Positions 12,253 through 24,630 of a DNA stretch of 64,000 nt are shown here, in pieces. How positions within the stretch are numbered: position 1 is the stretch's first letter; each line of letters begins with the position of its first letter. Below the pieces are notes generated by a model, which was not told where the DNA came from, ran no database searches, and worked only from the letters and a program-made list of their open reading frames with translations. Location of the stretch: NCBI RefSeq assembly GCF_933775445.1, contig NC_065875.1, forward strand, positions 14,397,001-14,461,000, read 5' to 3'. The translations under genes were made by a program, and so were the position numbers. This DNA is from Argentina anserina (taxonomy: Eukaryota > Streptophyta > Magnoliopsida > Rosales > Rosaceae).

Positions 12253-14426
12253 ATGAGTTAAAGTAGGAATCCTTGAAACATGTCAAGTCAGGCGTATTTC
12301 TACGGAACGGATTTTTATTAATACATATGAAAATAGAATAAAAACCTGAGTTTATCTTCCCTATCTCGATTATAATTTTGAAAGGCATTCCTTCTGCCAT
12401 ACAGAGTTGGTAATTCTTTTTATGTAAAAAATTAATCCAACTTGTTTTGATATGCTATAGTTGTTGCTTTATAGTCTAAATGTAAGCGCACACGCACCCA
12501 ATAAATGTGTGATAATTGAGAAGAAAGAAGCCAGAATTGATATACAGGCATACAGCATGCTTGATCGAGATTCAAAATGAGAATGGTTATTGGTACATAC
12601 CTTTGCCAGTGATGATAAACCAGCACACATTTTAGCAGTCAACCTTACAAATTTCGGTTGATCAGAATCTATCAGAACACTACTACCACTTGGGAGTAAC
12701 TCCATCCATCAGGATAACCCAACATCATCACTTGACAATGTCTCAAATCACACCTGTAGCTTGGAAATATATCAGTGATCCAGTGATCAATGTGACATTA
12801 AAAATGTAGCTACTGACAAATTACCATCTTTATCCAAACGGATATGAGTATCAACAGCAACTCTTAAATTTGTCCAAATTTTAGTAGTATCACTTCAAAC
12901 ATCCTCAAGTACGGGAAAATTCTAATTGAAGGTCTGAAGCGCTGCCTCCAGACCTGCCAACCCTACCTTTTTCTTAATTCTTGGTTAAGTACTCCTAATA
13001 TCCATCTTAAAATTGAATCGAAGTCAAAAGACATACATTCATATTTTATTGTAGTGTAGTACCATCTTCTGCTTCTGGTCCTGTAGTTCTAGTTTCTGAA
13101 AAACTCATAATGGAATTCATCAGAGAAATCATCCGCATCATGGTCGATGGAAGGTTTATTCACCCATTCTTACAATGCCTTGCTCTCATACTGCATCATC
13201 ATGTAACACTTTCCAATCCAGGATATGATACACCAAGTTCTTCTGTTAAGCCTCAAGAGCAAGAATGAATTGTTCCGATGCATGGTCACTTTAGCATGTA
13301 GTGCCTCAGCAGAAAACCTAAGCAGAAGGTTTACAAGCATCTTTGTAGGGAGGTCTACAGGCCATCTTTCATTCACTATGAAACGGAAAGAAAAACTTTC
13401 TGAGTCATGATATCAGTGACAAAGACCAACTCTTTCTCTCTTACTGTCTTACAATCAACGTAAGAATTGCATGTTATAAAGTGACCACTGTTTAATCATA
13501 TTAATCAACAGAAAATTCAGCCAAATAGAACAAAACCAAAGCATTGAGAATGAGGACATTTAGTACACTTAACATAAGAATTGCAATGTATGTCCTAACC
13601 AAGGTCTAAAAAATTAGTTATCAGTAATCCATAGTCAATGAAAGACTGAACTGGGCAATAAACATCAGAATATACGAACTCTCTGCTTCAAAAATGAAAT
13701 GACATAGCCCATGAATTTTTTTTTTTAAATGAATTACCAATAGAGTTTCAAGAAGATGAAGCTCCGCCCATGATTTATCTTTCTAGCTATAATTTCATGT
13801 AGTATATTGAGCCTATTGAGAATGGAAATCTACCTTTATTGAACAATTGGAGAAAAGAAGACAAGGTTAACTTTCAGAGTTAAAGTGCGACGGTGCTCTT
13901 CAGCTCTGGGCGTCAATAACAACCAGTTTGAGTTCGACCGTCTCTACTACTTCCACAGTGAGAGAAAGCACCAACATTTGGAGCCATTTATAGTTTCGGT
14001 TTCAGCTTCAGCCAAAACATTTGGAAGTAGAAAGTGACCACACAATCCAAGTCCTACCCTAAAAAACTAAAATGCTCCAAATTTGCTCTTGCCTGGCTAC
14101 TTCTGTTAATCCAGAATACCATAATATTATCCAGTTACATGCTACATACACAAGCAATATATACCATGGCAACAACTTTGTTATACTTCTCCACTGATAT
14201 CGGTAAATATTGATATATAAACAGAACTCTAAATAATTACATTTTCTTTTCTGAAAATAAATTACATTTTCTTTTCTGAAAATAAAGAATTCCAAAAACC
14301 CGCAATATTGATCTCTCTATTGACATTAAGGACCCAAACTGTGACAAAATTGATCTGTATCTGTTTTTTCCTTGGCAGTTCCTTTCTTTTTTCCCCAGGA
14401 ACCATTGCTGTGCAAGTAGAAGCCTT
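12253..14426. other. intergenic, no gene recognised
   Basis: No reading frame here shows recognisable protein content, and no transposon borders were found. The only structured feature seen is a 25-bp tandem duplication near 14235-14284. The right end probably includes the TBL 3' UTR. Confidence 0.5.
14235..14284. repeat. 25-bp perfect tandem duplication
   Basis: The unit starting AATTACATTTTC and ending CTGAAAATA is present twice back to back. It lies just downstream of the TBL stop codon, probably in or near its 3' UTR. Confidence 0.85.
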
Positions 14427-17186
14427 TCATTGTAGTAAAGAGATGTTCCTATTCATACCCGGCACGCTATCAGTTGATGCGTTCAATATACTAGTCCTCT
14501 CATGCTTTACAAACAGTGCATAGAGGAGTTCATTCCATGCATCTGGGACTCCTGGCAGACACCAATGGCTGCAATCTTGCCTGCGAATAGAGGAAGGGCT
14601 AAGCTTAGGACCCAGATAGTACAAAGACGAATGCCCATCTTTTCTTCGAGCTGTCAATTGTGTTACATTTAACACACTGAACTTCATTGCCTTAGATGTG
14701 TTTGAGAAAGCTGATAACACAGCATTGGCTATCCCGTATTGACTCCAAGATTCAGTAGGCACTAATGAAGAGGCTAGCTCAGGCAAAGTTTCCAGGTGAC
14801 AGTTTCCACCATTCTTCCAATCACCACCTCTGCATTATCATAATTAATTGATTTTTAGATATGTATACAACATATATGATCATCAAGGAATGTGTAGAAA
14901 AATCAGGGAAAAGTTAATTCAAGTAACAAAACAGACCTGAAATGCACAGGAGCATATGATCGAAAGAAAACCCGAGTCCTGTTTGGATTTACTGCAGTAT
15001 CTATCCATTGCATCACAGTCTCTATGGACCTGCGATACGCATCTTCTACAGTCATCTCCATCTTGACTTCTGCCCCTTCCTGAAAGTAACAACCCCTGAT
15101 CGAAAGATACTTAAATTAGTAAATCCATCAAGAGAATTCTATTTAAAAAAAGTAGGAATCATAAGACATAAGGTCACAAAGTTTTAAGACTTTAAATAAT
15201 ATTAGTGTTGCCTAAAAATGCACAATCTTTGCTTACTATACGGTCTATACCTGATAACATCCCCAATATGATCCTTCATGATGATCTTTTCACACCATTA
15301 TGACAAGTACAACTCCACCAACATCAATATTTTTATATCAAAATTTAAAGTTGATATCACACATTCTTCGGGTGAATAACATTTTTACGTATTGACTTCT
15401 TTTATCTTACCACAATCAAGTTCAAATCTAGAAGAGTTTAGAGTCGATCAAACCATCACCGCCTATCGCTTTTGACATTGACAGATCATTCATTCACTAA
15501 TGCAACTGACCCAAATCCATAGTAATATATGGTTTATGCCAAATAAAAATGTGTGCAGTCTACTAAGAAGTTGAAGAGGATTAAGATTTTAAGATTACCC
15601 TCTTATAGTCTTCTCATAATTCCACCAGTGTCCTGTGTTGAAAACAATAATATCTGCATCTCTCCACTTCGCAGAATTCCAATCCATTTGGTCCAATCTC
15701 AAAGTTGTTCTGACCTTTTGTGAAGCTCCTGAAGGCGGACGGCTTTGAAGTACAAGAAATGGAGCTCTGTAGTACTCCACAGTGCAATTATAGTCCTTAA
15801 ATTTGAACACCAAAAACCCCTTGTGCTTGGTAATTGGGTTGCCATTCACTTCGTATATTGAATCCTTGTTGGGAACTGCTGAAGATAGCATGCATAGGAA
15901 TGATTCCCACTGGTTTCGTCCAATGGAATCACCAACAAACACTACTCGCTTGTCTCGCAGTTTTTCCAGCATCAGCTTTGCATCAAATCTGTTTTATTAA
16001 CCATTAAGATAATGATACCTGTGTTAGCTGATCGTATACGGACTGATCTATTTTGAGGATAATTAACAATATATCTTTGTCTCCTATGGTTCAAAAAGAT
16101 CTCAAGTGTTAAATTTTCGCATCCAGGAAAAATGAAGTTCACAGAACAAATTTTATGAGGAATACAGATATCACATTAAATTTACATCGCCATCAATTCA
16201 CTACAAGTTACAAAACAAACGACAAAGTTTTAGGGTACTTCAAAGTTGAAACAGAACTAGAATATCAGAAAATTAACGTGTAAGAAATAACAAAATAACA
16301 AGACTACACATGAAACTCCCTACCGTCGTAAATTACAAAAGAAGAGACAAACTGTATACATCAGTACACTTCAAAGTTAAGACTACCCTAAAATCTAACC
16401 TATCATCATCATCATCACCACATATCCACGGTCCACTAGAATTCTAAGGTGGGAACTAAAAATGGTTGTCACTATCAGGCTAGTCATTTACCAAACGATC
16501 ACAATAACCTCCATTCATACAGAGAAGTCACACTAAGCTGAATAAAGTGGACCACTACATGATAATGGAATAATATCTAATCCTAAGTATTGTTATGCAT
16601 GGAAACCTGACTTAGCACTAATCAAACAACTTTTACACCAGAATTACAACTATGAACAACCATCTGAGCTTTACTCACACAATTATGGGTTCTCTTTCTC
16701 AATTCAACTATGCAATCAAAATGTACCAAATCAAAAATTGAAGTACCTGGGCAAGTTGCAACTTCTGGGTTGCCATCTCCACTTTGTATAAAACAAATCA
16801 GGCCGGCCATTCTCATTACACCTAAACCCTTCATCCAAAAAAGGGCATTCACTGGACTGATACAAAGGGTAGGCCTCATCCCACACCCAATTCCCATCAA
16901 ACACATCGCAACCACCTCCCTCCTCCCCTAAAAACTCAACTCTGAAATCCTTGCTAGACTCATTGCTCTGCAGCCACATGAACTGCTCCGACTGACCCGA
17001 AAACCGAAATCCCTTACCAACAGCTCTGTAATCCAAGTAAAAGAAGCATAGAATCACACAAACAGACACAAAGAAAAATCCCATTACCCCCAAAAAGGGC
17101 TCAAAGTGCTTCAAACGCTTGAACTTCTTGAAAGCTTCTGTGAATGGCATGGCTTCAGGGTCAGGCTCAGATGGCTCCTTAGACAT
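14427..17186 (-). CDS. TRICHOME BIREFRINGENCE-LIKE (TBL/PMR5) protein
   Basis: Members of this family are Golgi type II membrane proteins, and several are proven O-acetyltransferases of xylan, mannan, pectin or xyloglucan. Exons on the minus strand are 17186-16747, 15988-15599, 15095-14937 and 14829-14427, all GT..AG and in phase, giving 463 residues. Visible features are a short cytosolic N-terminus, one membrane helix (about residues 31-51), the cysteine-rich TBL domain starting at [12 protein letters not shown] (about 93), the catalytic GDS motif (about 166-168), GCYFQEG in exon 3 and the DxxH motif DCSHWCLPG (about 415-418). All family landmarks are present, so it is probably functional. 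The acceptor polysaccharide cannot be told from sequence. Exon 2 has a dead copy at 9590-10295. Confidence 0.95.
15600..16330. repeat. source copy of duplicated block B
   Basis: This covers TBL exon 2 and the adjoining part of intron 1 and is matched by 9590-10295. Similarity continues through the intron (the GATCGTATACGGACTGATCT stretch, the CAAGTTACAAAACAAA stretch, TACCGTC), which shows a DNA-level duplication rather than retroposition. Confidence 0.85.
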
Positions 17187-17401
17187 TGATACACACTAAA
17201 AACTCAGACTTTGGAATTTGGGGTAGTGAAAATAAGCAAGGATGGGATTTAATCAAAAGCCAAAATGGGGTCAAGGGAACTGCCCCATTGGGTTTCGGGT
17301 TTGCTTGGCAGATCAGTAATTGAATGAGGGAAGGGCTTAAAAAGGAGAGTCGGATGGGTGTGGAGGAAGCAAAGCAGCATTCATGGCGGAGGTTATGTCT
17401 C

Positions 17402-17427
17402 TATATATATATATATATATATATATG
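17402..17427. repeat. (TA)n microsatellite upstream of TBL
   Basis: A run of about 26 alternating T and A lies some 215 bases upstream of the TBL start codon, in the promoter or 5' UTR region. A short GA-rich run follows at about 17886-17915. Confidence 0.9.
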
Positions 17428-18217
17428 CTCTTTCCTCTTTTTATTCTCTTGTTAAACTTGTAGTCGTTGTAGAGATAGAAAGAGAGAAACAGATGAAACC
17501 AAAAACACTTTGAGATATGGTTGTGGTTTAGAACTGAACAGATTAAAGTTGCAGAATTTGAAAGAGGGTTTAAGGTTTTGTGGTGGCCAACTGAAGATTG
17601 ACGCGAACTGGGGGAAGAAGGGGAAGTCAAGTAACGGCCATGTTCTTTATGTGGGGACGTGGGAAAGTGGGGAGTAGGGTGAACTCCGGAAGGTCTTTGG
17701 GTCGTGCAGTGCACGCGGATATTGTGGAGCGTAGGTATAATCTGAACAGGTAAAAGGAAGCGGGGTGGTGAAAAATCAAAATTTTTAAATTAAATTAAAA
17801 ACAGCAACAGCAATCATTTGAATGGAAATTAAACTCAAGTTTTAATTTTTGGGTGCAGGAGGTTATTCTGGAAAAAAGATGTGTGTGTGAGAGAGAGAGA
17901 GACAGAGAGAGAGAATTTAATCACTGGTGATTAAACAGGATGATGGTGCAGCATAATTAGATTCCAGAACATAGATATGTACTTGGTGATGAGAGTAATT
18001 ATGAAGGAATTACTTAGAAAAGGAATGTGATTGAGGCATGAGCAGAGACTCTACCAATGATGAACATGAACTTGAGTTTAACCTGATACTTTGGTGCGGA
18101 GTAATGATGCATTGATAATAGTTTGTTGTTCGTTGTGTATTGTGTATAATTTGTTGTGGAATAGGCATTAATCAGAATTTATTGGTCGTCTTGAATTATG
18201 TGAGGTGCATGTTAGAG

Positions 18218-19048
18218 CAAAGACTAAAAAAATCGAAATTATTGTCGATATTTCGGCGATAATTTCAATTTTTTTTCAGATAAGGATATATTTTTGTCAT
18301 ACCAAATTAATTTCGTCCAAAATTATTGATATTTTTCAATATTTCCTGATATTTCTAATAAATTTAAATTTTGTGTACATTTTAATATAATTTTCTATAT
18401 AATTAATTCAATTTCACTACATTGTTAGTTACACCTTTCATGATTATTATCATATTTTTCATGTCTTATTAGGTCATGGATTAAATAAATAAAGTAAATT
18501 ATTGTTAATTCACAATCGTTAAATATGCACCATATCATATTAAATTATAATACAACTCATTATAACTATAAATTAATATTTATACCAGATTCACTATGTG
18601 GTATAAGGTTCTAATAATTAAAATTTTGTACAAAATCCTAATAATTTAAAATTTTATATCTCATAGATTCTCTACGTTGTTATAAATCACTCATGCAATT
18701 TCATGCTCAATGTATCATATTCATATGTATATAAGGTGTGATGACCTAGCCTTTTTTTAGGTTCACAGTCATAAAAAATTAGATGTTTAAATTTTCAAAA
18801 TTCTCAACTACTGTTTCACCTCAAATTACTATAACTCATTATAGACTAATAGTTATACAATATTTTCTTATGAAATATAGTAGATAATTTATCAAAGAAA
18901 CATCTCTCAAAATTCCATTCAAAATTTCCATGTTTTTATTCAAATTTCCATCAATTTTCTCAATTATTTTTCAAGATAGATATTTTTCCGAAATTTTCAT
19001 TTTTTAGACCTTCGATATTTCCGTCATCACCGATATTTTTATTCCTTG
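18218..19048. mobile_element. hAT-type non-autonomous element (MITE), 831 bp
   Basis: The two ends match as an 18-bp inverted repeat: CAAAGACTAAAAAAATCG at the left and CAAGGAATAAAAATATCG from the right (15 of 18). Both are flanked by the same 8-bp word TGTTAGAG (18210-18217 and 19049-19056), the target duplication length expected for hAT elements. Subterminal motifs such as GATATTTC and its complement recur near both ends. The interior is very AT-rich with no coding frame, so it would need transposase from elsewhere. Confidence 0.8.
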
Positions 19049-19056
19049 TGTTAGAG

Positions 19057-22000
19057 TGTTAGACTATAGAAGATGCAATTTTAGTTAATTCGATTGCACT
19101 TGTGAAACGAGTCTTTTTTCACACATAGTTAGGAAAAATATTACTTAAGGTAGCTACTAGGTTGTGGGAAGGAAGTAACTAATGAGTTGGAGGGCATGAT
19201 GGTATGTAGCTCTTTTTAACCCCACTCATACACATTTTAATCATCTCATCTCATCATACTACTACATTGTGAACTCAATTTATCCACATATCTACTGATA
19301 TATATGGATACTCTCATAGTCTCATTGTATCGCATTAAGTGCCAAATGATAATGTTATATCTCTTTTTTCTTTCTTATTCCGGCCATACATATTTGTTAT
19401 GCTCATATCTAAAGATAGCTAGCTACCAAGTGATAAAACATATATTATGACTAAATGGCATATATAGCAGAATTACCATCATACTTATGCCTGCACTTCC
19501 TGGAATCTACCGTCACTTCTCAACTGCTAAAGTTATGTGTGCTTTGATGATATAAAAACTTGATCCACACTCCAGACAGCAAGGTTGAAATTACATTCAG
19601 AAAGTGGACCTCTTTGCTGCTTTGGTTTAATGATCAATATACAAATAGAACGTGTCAATGCAATGCACTTGCCACTTTCCATCCCAAGCTTTCTCTGATT
19701 CTCTAAACACAAGCTTAAGTTATTAATGAAAGGGAGCAAGGAATACATGTGTAAGGCAAAGCAAGGAATTAGGAGGGAAGGGATCTGAGATTTGTTCTAA
19801 TTATTAATACAAGCAAGCTAGCACTGCTCTCTACCCAAAAAGATGGTATAAACTAAGATTAGTTTAGACTAGTTATGAATGTGGTTCTGGTGTAAGTCTG
19901 CATTCGTGGGATTCCATCGAATATCTAGGAAGAGGTTGAAACCTTAACTCACATGTCTTTTGTCTGTGACAGAACAGACGTAGAAACACCAATAACGTTG
20001 CCCAGATTGTATGCCGTGATTTTGCTGTTTTGAGTTGCCCAGATTGTCACATTGTCCCGTTTTCGACTTTCAGATCGACAAAATTTCTCTTTTCCGTTGA
20101 ACTCTTAGGTCGACTGATTCCCTATTAAGTTAGCTATAGATTGGTATTTTCTTACTAGGTTTGTTGTTTAGAGAATAAATAACGTCATCCTCATATTCTC
20201 CAGGTTTTGAGGCGAAGTATGATACGTACAAAGATGATGATTCTTCTGTGGTTGGAGAGCAAAGATTGAAAGGAATATGGCTTCAGTTGAATTGATTCTC
20301 TTAAGTAAAGAAATATCCTGCAGCATGACTATGGCATCTTTGGATACGAACAGAGAAGGGAAAGGATAGTTTTGCCGACTCGAAATTGCACTCAACAATG
20401 CAAATCGTCGAGACTTGAGAGTAAGATTCTGACTTGATGTGAAAGAACACTTCTTCCTATGCCAATAACAAGTTTGGACTAATTGGCTAAAAATATATAA
20501 TCTTTTGGATCATATGATATCCTATGTGTATTGGTTTCTCACCCAAAATAAATATATGTTTCGCCATGCCCACAATGATTCCATCTATTTCAGCTGTAAA
20601 GTATGATATTGTCAATGCAGTGCCCATGCCCTCCCCATATCTAACCAAAGGCAAAGCAACACTAGCAAGTCTGTCATCCATCAAGTAGTGTCCACATCTG
20701 GAATTCCACTTCTAAATCATCAAGCATATCTTTATAATTCTACTTCAATGTACTTGGATCCCCCCCCCCCCCCCCCCCCCAGAATGGTCAACAAAGGAAA
20801 ATTCATATAAAACTGTCCGAAAAGCATTTGAGACCAGTACAAACGAGTCTCACAATCATCATCAAGAACTATGCTCCAGCATCTCTACCTATCCATTTTC
20901 ACCTCCACCCCATCTACATTAACAAGTGATAATTTGTTAGAACAATATGATTACAGAACAAGTAGCTTCTTAAATGAACATCACTACGACAGTTGAAAAA
21001 CACTAAAGCCGGCATATGAACATCCACCCTGAGGTTTAAATTTAACAGTAGTAGTTTGGAGAAATGAGCAAGGATGGGAGACCTGGTTCATTGACTATTC
21101 CAGTAAGGTTGAAAGTTGGAACTATGTAGTCATGGTATGAATCAGAAGTTTTCAAATGGAAGACTTGAAGTAGAAGGTACCTATCAATACTAGGAACAGA
21201 CAAAATATGAGGGTGAGAGATGGAAGCCACATACACAAATTAACTGAGCGTCACTTTCCTAAAGTTCTACTGGAATACTAGAGATCAAATGCCATATAAA
21301 TGCCAATGGATGATGAGGGAATTGTTGTGTGTTCAGTGATCAAACAATGGAGCAGCACAAGCATCTTTAATGCAGTACTCGCAAATAAACAAGATTTTGG
21401 TGAATTATGATGGGGCAGATGGAACTAAAAACTCCATTTTCAACAACACATAACCTCTGCAAACAAGCATCCTAATCATAACTATGATTGGATAACCAGC
21501 TTGGGCGCGCTCACTGGATAAAATCCAATTTCTTTTAAGAACCAATAATGGTGATTGTCTAGAATGATTTTGATTCATGAAAACCCACTAATGAAAGAGC
21601 ATATCCTTAGGTAACTCTTTTAATCTTTTAATCTAATCTTTTATCTTCTTATCTTTATTTGAATCCCATGAACTAATATGTCTGTGATGGTTCATTATAT
21701 CTCCTCTATATATGGTTCAGCAGTTAAAAGGGGATATGGCTTCACTATATTTGTTTCTTGTGGCAAGTACAGCCACAATAGCATGCAGAATCATATCTTG
21801 GGATACAATCAGAATGAAAAAAAATAAAAAAAAGATCTATCTACTCTAAAATATGACCAAATGGGGATAATCTATATAACAACATCAGACTTTCATAAAT
21901 GTCATTATCTGCAAGTAGCAAACGAGTTTGTAAAATAGTAGGTGACAATAAGAACTATCAAAACATGTAAATGGTACTAGAGGTTCAAAGAAGTGAAGCT

Positions 22001-22549
22001 CCCTATACCATTATGATGAGCTCATGTTTGGAAATCACAAGAGTTCAAATTCAATGTATGAGTTTCCAAATTCCACTATCACGACCCTAAGAAGAAAAAT
22101 AAATCTAAAAAGCATTTGAAACCACTAAAATAAGCTGATAGTATTGTCGACATCAAGGGCCATATGTACATAATTGCAACAAAATAGATTGCTGCCTTAA
22201 TCAAACGTGATTAACCAAACCCTAACCCTTCAAGCATTCCCAAAATGCAAGGTCTAGGCCATAAAGCATTAGCTTTGATAGCGGAAACATACTACCAATC
22301 TATGACGATCAAATGCTGAACATAATGAAACCCTTCCCCTTGTACCATGGCATATACTACACCTGGACACCACAAAGAACTTGGATCATTTTCACATTTT
22401 GAATTCAATCTGCCGCCTTAAATAATTAAATTCGATTACCCTACTAATTTAGCTTTTCGAAAGTACATCAATGCAACCGAAACACCATAGGACCCAGTTG
22501 CTATAGATCACACATTAGTTTAAGACCGCAAAGTGCTCACTTAACTTGG
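19057..22549. other. intergenic, no gene recognised
   Basis: No coding sequence recognised on either strand. It contains a 21-base C homopolymer at about 20760-20780 and otherwise ordinary mixed sequence up to the chromovirus target site. Short open frames here lack any family signature. Confidence 0.5.
20760..20780. repeat. poly(C) tract
   Basis: About 21 consecutive C residues follow TTGGAT. Such tracts are rare in plant nuclear DNA and length-unstable, and they can also arise as sequencing or assembly artefacts. Confidence 0.85.
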
Positions 22550-22554
22550 TGAAC

Positions 22555-23081
22555 TGATGCAGCACAGTAGCTGTTTAGGAACCTAGATCACAAGCTCTAA
22601 GAACTGTAGGTTAAGCACACACTAATTTTAGGATTCACTCCCAGGCTTCACACCTTAGTCTAGGCTTCACAACCAAAACACTATAATTTGGGAATCTCTC
22701 ACAGGTTTCTCACCTTGGTCCTATCACAGGAAAATTCAGTGAACACTGATATTCTTATTCAACATAGCATATCCCAGCCTATGGGCTCTTACATTATTTA
22801 TACTAATATTTATAACTGACACCAGCTAGCCTTAAGTACTCATTAGGACTCTTAAATTTCAGAAACTGAAACATAAAAGGCCTAATAAAGTAACAGTTAA
22901 AAGACACAAGAAGACTCTTGAAATACCAGCTTAGAGACCTCTAGATCAGACCCTTCTTAAGCTGGAAATTAATAACCTGAGCAATCAATCAAACCATAAA
23001 GAGATATAATTATTAGCTGCTCTCTTCTTCCATCTCTTCCGTTCATAAAACTTAAAAGGCTTAGGTGTGATGTCCTCATCA
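22555..23081 (-). repeat. 3' LTR of chromovirus
   Basis: This 527-bp copy matches 27730-28256 almost exactly. In element orientation it starts TGATGAGGACATC and ends GTGCTGCATCA. The integrase/chromodomain frame runs about 97 bases into it before its stop codon. Confidence 0.95.
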
Positions 23082-24630
23082 GTTCTCCCCTGCTGAGAAG
23101 GGCTCGCCTCCGGCGAGATAAAGCTGTAATATCTTTCAAGGATATCTAGATCAATGCGCTGCAGCTCCTCCTTAGTTACCCAAGTGTTTTCAGAGTCGGG
23201 TCTGTCCTTCCATTTAATTAGATACTTCTGGTAGCCACCGTGTCTTGTGGACACCACTTGTTCATCAACTATGTCTTCTACCAATTCTCTCTTGGAGGTT
23301 TTAGAACGTGGTAGAGGTGGGGTGACAGTTGTAAACTCAGAAGAGAATGGTAGTAGAGGTATTGCAGGCTCTTTATATGGAAGCAAGTCCTCCACATTAA
23401 AAGTTGAACTGATTCCCATCTCGGGTGGAAGGTCTAACACATATGCATTGTTTCCTGTCCTCTGCAATATTTTGAATGGTCCCATGCTGCGGGCATGCAA
23501 CTTCCTCTTTGCCTTCCCTTTAGAGAAGCGCTCAGGTCTAACTCGGGCCATGACAAAATCTCCCACTGAAAACTCCTTGAACACCCGATGTAGATCAGCA
23601 GCCTTCTTATACTGATCATTACTTGCATTAATCCGACGATTAATCTCAGCATGCAACTCATGGATATGTGTTGCAGCAAACTCAGTGGCCGACTGTGAGG
23701 GTCTCTGTGACATGGCCATAGGAATGAGATCTATCAGCGCTCTAGGCTTGTGACCATAGGCAGCTTCAAAAGGACTCATACCTATAGCCCGGTTGACTGA
23801 ATTATTATAAGCAAACTCAGCAACTGGTAAAACTGAACTCCCGGATCTAATATGCTCACCAACCAAACACCTCAGCAAGTTTTCCTAGCTTCTATTCACT
23901 ACTTTAGTTTGCCCATCTGTTTGCGGATGGTAAGCAGATGAAAACTGGAGTTTGGTACCCATCATGTGCCACAAGGTCTTCCAAAAATAACTCATGAACC
24001 GAACATCACGATCAGACACTATACTTTTAGGCAACCCATGCAACCGAACAACTTCTTCCATGAAAAGCTTGGCTACTTCAGAGGCATCAAATGTCTTAGA
24101 ACATGGAATAAAGTGAGCCATTTTGAAAACCGATCCACAATCACAAATATTAAATCATGCTGCTGTGTTGTCTTAGGTAATCCTAGCACAAAATCCATGC
24201 TAATATCTTGCCAAGGAGTATGTGGAACCGGCAATGGCGTGTATAACCCGGTGTTTCGCCTCTTGTGTTTGGCCAGTTGACAAGTACGGCATCTTTCAAC
24301 AACTTTAGCAACATCACGTTTGAGACTAGGCTAATAGAAACGATCCTCCACAAGAGCAATGGTTTTGTCTCTACCAAAATGCCCAGCAATGCCACTAGCA
24401 TGTAGCTCTAAGATCAGAAAATCCCTCACTAACGTGCAGGGAATACAAAGTTTGGTTCCTTTGAATAGGATCCCATCTTGTAGAACAAACTCAGCACTTT
24501 TGGACTGCTTTTCCAAGAGAGCTGAATATATGCCTCCAAAATCTGGACAACTCAAATACTCTTCTTTCAAATTATCAAATCCAGCCACCTCCACACTAGT
24601 GTAAAAGTAGATTTCTGCGACTAAGAGCAT
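22985..24630 (-). pseudogene. chromovirus integrase with chromodomain (interrupted)
   Basis: The zinc-binding region (HASGIAGHFGRDKT and [10 protein letters not shown]), catalytic core ([31 protein letters not shown]) and GPF/Y-like C-terminal part (SMGPFKILQR) are all present. They are broken by a TAG where the family has Trp (24331), a one-base loss just before the MAHF motif near 24121 and a TAG at 23885. A chromodomain follows (YLIKWKDRPDSENTWV), the hallmark of chromoviruses. The final ~32 codons lie inside the 3' LTR. Confidence 0.9.
23082..23093 (-). promoter_or_regulatory. polypurine tract of chromovirus
   Basis: On the minus strand GCAGGGGAGAAC directly precedes the 3' LTR, the position and composition of a plus-strand priming polypurine tract. 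Confidence 0.8.

Noticed and set aside
17337..17714. 125-codon minus-strand open frame upstream of TBL
   Set aside because: It spans the TA microsatellite and the promoter of TBL and has no conserved content.
23247..23615. 122-codon plus-strand open frame opposite the integrase C-terminus
   Set aside because: Shadow of the integrase frame; no independent support.
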